From contig QPMI01000096.1 of NCBI GenBank assembly GCA_004431415.1, positions 124,001-188,000 of the forward strand: DNA of 64,000 nucleotides. The letters run 5' to 3'. Both the position numbers and the translations under genes were made by a program. The DNA is from Cyanophora paradoxa (taxonomy: Eukaryota > Glaucocystophyceae > Cyanophorales > Cyanophoraceae). Of this stretch, positions 63,121-64,000 are shown piece by piece. The stretch's first letter is position 1; each line of letters starts with the position of its first letter. Below the pieces are notes generated by a model. That model was given only the letters and a program-made list of their open reading frames with translations. It was not told where the DNA came from and searched no databases.

Positions 63121-63722
63121 ATGTCGAGCTCGCGCCTGAGCGGCGCCTCACCTGTCACAGGCTGTCAGTCCCTCGTGCGGCTGGGGGCCCCGTCACCCGT
63201 GTCCTACCAATAAGAGTACCGTGGGGCCGGAAGGCCTCACCCCTCCTGGAACGGTTCGAATTCGCTGCACAAAACTATCAAGGTGGACGAAATAAAAGAC
63301 AAAACCACTCAGAATTGCCGACCTCCGATCCTACGTTAGGTCGGTAATTACAGATGAACGGATTTAAAAAACCTAGCTGCAGATGTAGCTGCAGAAACGG
63401 ACTCATCAAAGCCAGCGTGCTTCAAGGCTTGCCGCTGCTTGAAGTCTGCTTGGAAGAAAATTGTGTCAATATTAATAGAATGCGGCTGCAACTAGAATTT
63501 GAAACCGAGCTGGAGGTACTACATCCGTTGTATAATATACGGATACCTGCATACGCGAAACTAGCTTCTATACAAACGAGGCGAGGCTGTAGCTCGGGCC
63601 GAGATCATCGGTGTCAGAAAACACAACAACAAAAAATGCAAGCGGGAAGCTTTAAGGGCCTAAGTAATCGAAGACGCAAGCTCCCGGAGTCGGGAGGGCC
63701 TCCCATCGAGTCGATCAATCGA
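63121..63722. other. Spacer at the right edge of the virus-like island
   Basis: Composition drops sharply in GC. The frame of the large gene stays open to 63347 but its sequence no longer resembles the upstream protein. Palindromic host-like words return (TAGCTGCAGATGTAGCTGCAG near 63375). No gene seen from 63350 to 63722. Confidence 0.5.
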
Positions 63723-63947
63723 TCAGTTGTAGGGGTCGAGGTAGTACCCGCCGGCCTCGCCGTCGCGATCGCAGAGGTTCGAGCTGCAGCTCGAGCCCGG
63801 CTGGAACGAGCTGGTGGAGGCCGCGTGGCGGGGGTACCGCCCCACCGAGAAGCCCGGCGCGCCCGTCGCGGCGCGCACGGCGTCCGCCAGCGGGCCCCAG
63901 CGCCGCGGGTCCTCCGAGGCGGCCGGGCCCAGGGCCGCCAGGAAGCC
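63723..63947 (-). CDS. Terminal exon of a minus-strand gene (5' part beyond the window)
   Basis: Acceptor CGACCGCAG on the minus strand, then an exon reading GFLAALGPAASEDPRRWGPL, ADAVRAATGAPGFSVGRYPR, HAASTSSFQPGSSCSSNLCD, RDGEAGGYYLDPYN and TGA at 63723-63725. Balanced composition and a good splice site support it. The product is not recognised; the fragment is too short. The intron side holds GATCAAAT repeats and GAATTCGAATTC. Confidence 0.6.
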   Translation of the reverse strand, partial: GFLAALGPAASEDPRRWGPLADAVRAATGAPGFSVGRYPRHAASTSSFQPGSSCSSNLCDRDGEAGGYYLDPYN

Positions 63948-64000
63948 CTGCGGTCGCGCCGCGGATCAAATCCCGGATCAAATTCGAATTCGATCCGGAT

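Overview
The window is nuclear DNA of a GC-rich unicellular eukaryote, probably a microalga or related protist. The evidence is spliceosomal introns (donors mostly GTGCGC/GTGCGT), a poly(A)-tailed non-LTR retrotransposon, very large multi-exon genes for secreted or membrane proteins, and very long repeat-rich spacers. I cannot fix the lineage from sequence alone; pelagophyte, haptophyte or a similar group would fit. There is no rRNA, tRNA or CRISPR array that I can support.

Layout. 61-6353: a 5'-incomplete LINE (APE-type endonuclease, reverse transcriptase, zinc-binding C-terminus, about 2 kb pyrimidine-rich 3' part, A16 tail). 6354-12412: gene-free, packed with short palindromic words, a two-copy repeat whose core is a 149-bp satellite, and a (CAG)22 tract. 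12413-29871 (+): a giant intron-rich gene for a receptor-like protein with a signal peptide, LamG-like domain, about two dozen GCC2/GCC3-type cysteine-rich repeats, membrane helices and a Ser/Pro-rich tail. 30427-30837: an intact non-autonomous hAT-type MITE with 8-bp target duplication. 31357-41208 (+): a membrane-anchored subtilisin-like protease with an EGF-like module and serial PPC-like domains. 42550-47193 (-): a CPA2/KEA-type cation/proton antiporter. 49312-53507 (-): a gene made of seven tandem copies of a cysteine/tryptophan module that I do not recognise. 53987-54238: a second MITE-like element.

54.2-63.1 kb differs from the rest: short, apparently intronless ORFs packed on both strands, AT-rich boxes about 35-40 bp upstream of several ATGs, and a large gene with DxCGxC repeats, PAN-like and LamG-like segments. 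This looks like a decayed or endogenised large DNA virus segment; that is inference. One of its genes is split by a 1,159-bp poly(A)-tailed insertion with a perfect 19-bp target duplication. The window ends in the terminal exon of another minus-strand gene (63723-63947).

The three host genes at 12-41 kb and 42-47 kb suggest cell-surface and ion-homeostasis functions, but nothing shows they form a pathway. Best candidates for something undescribed: the seven-module protein at 49-53 kb, the virus-like island with its nested insertion, and the domain between the membrane helices of the giant receptor-like protein. Exon edges are given exactly where frame and splice sites agree, and as approximate otherwise.
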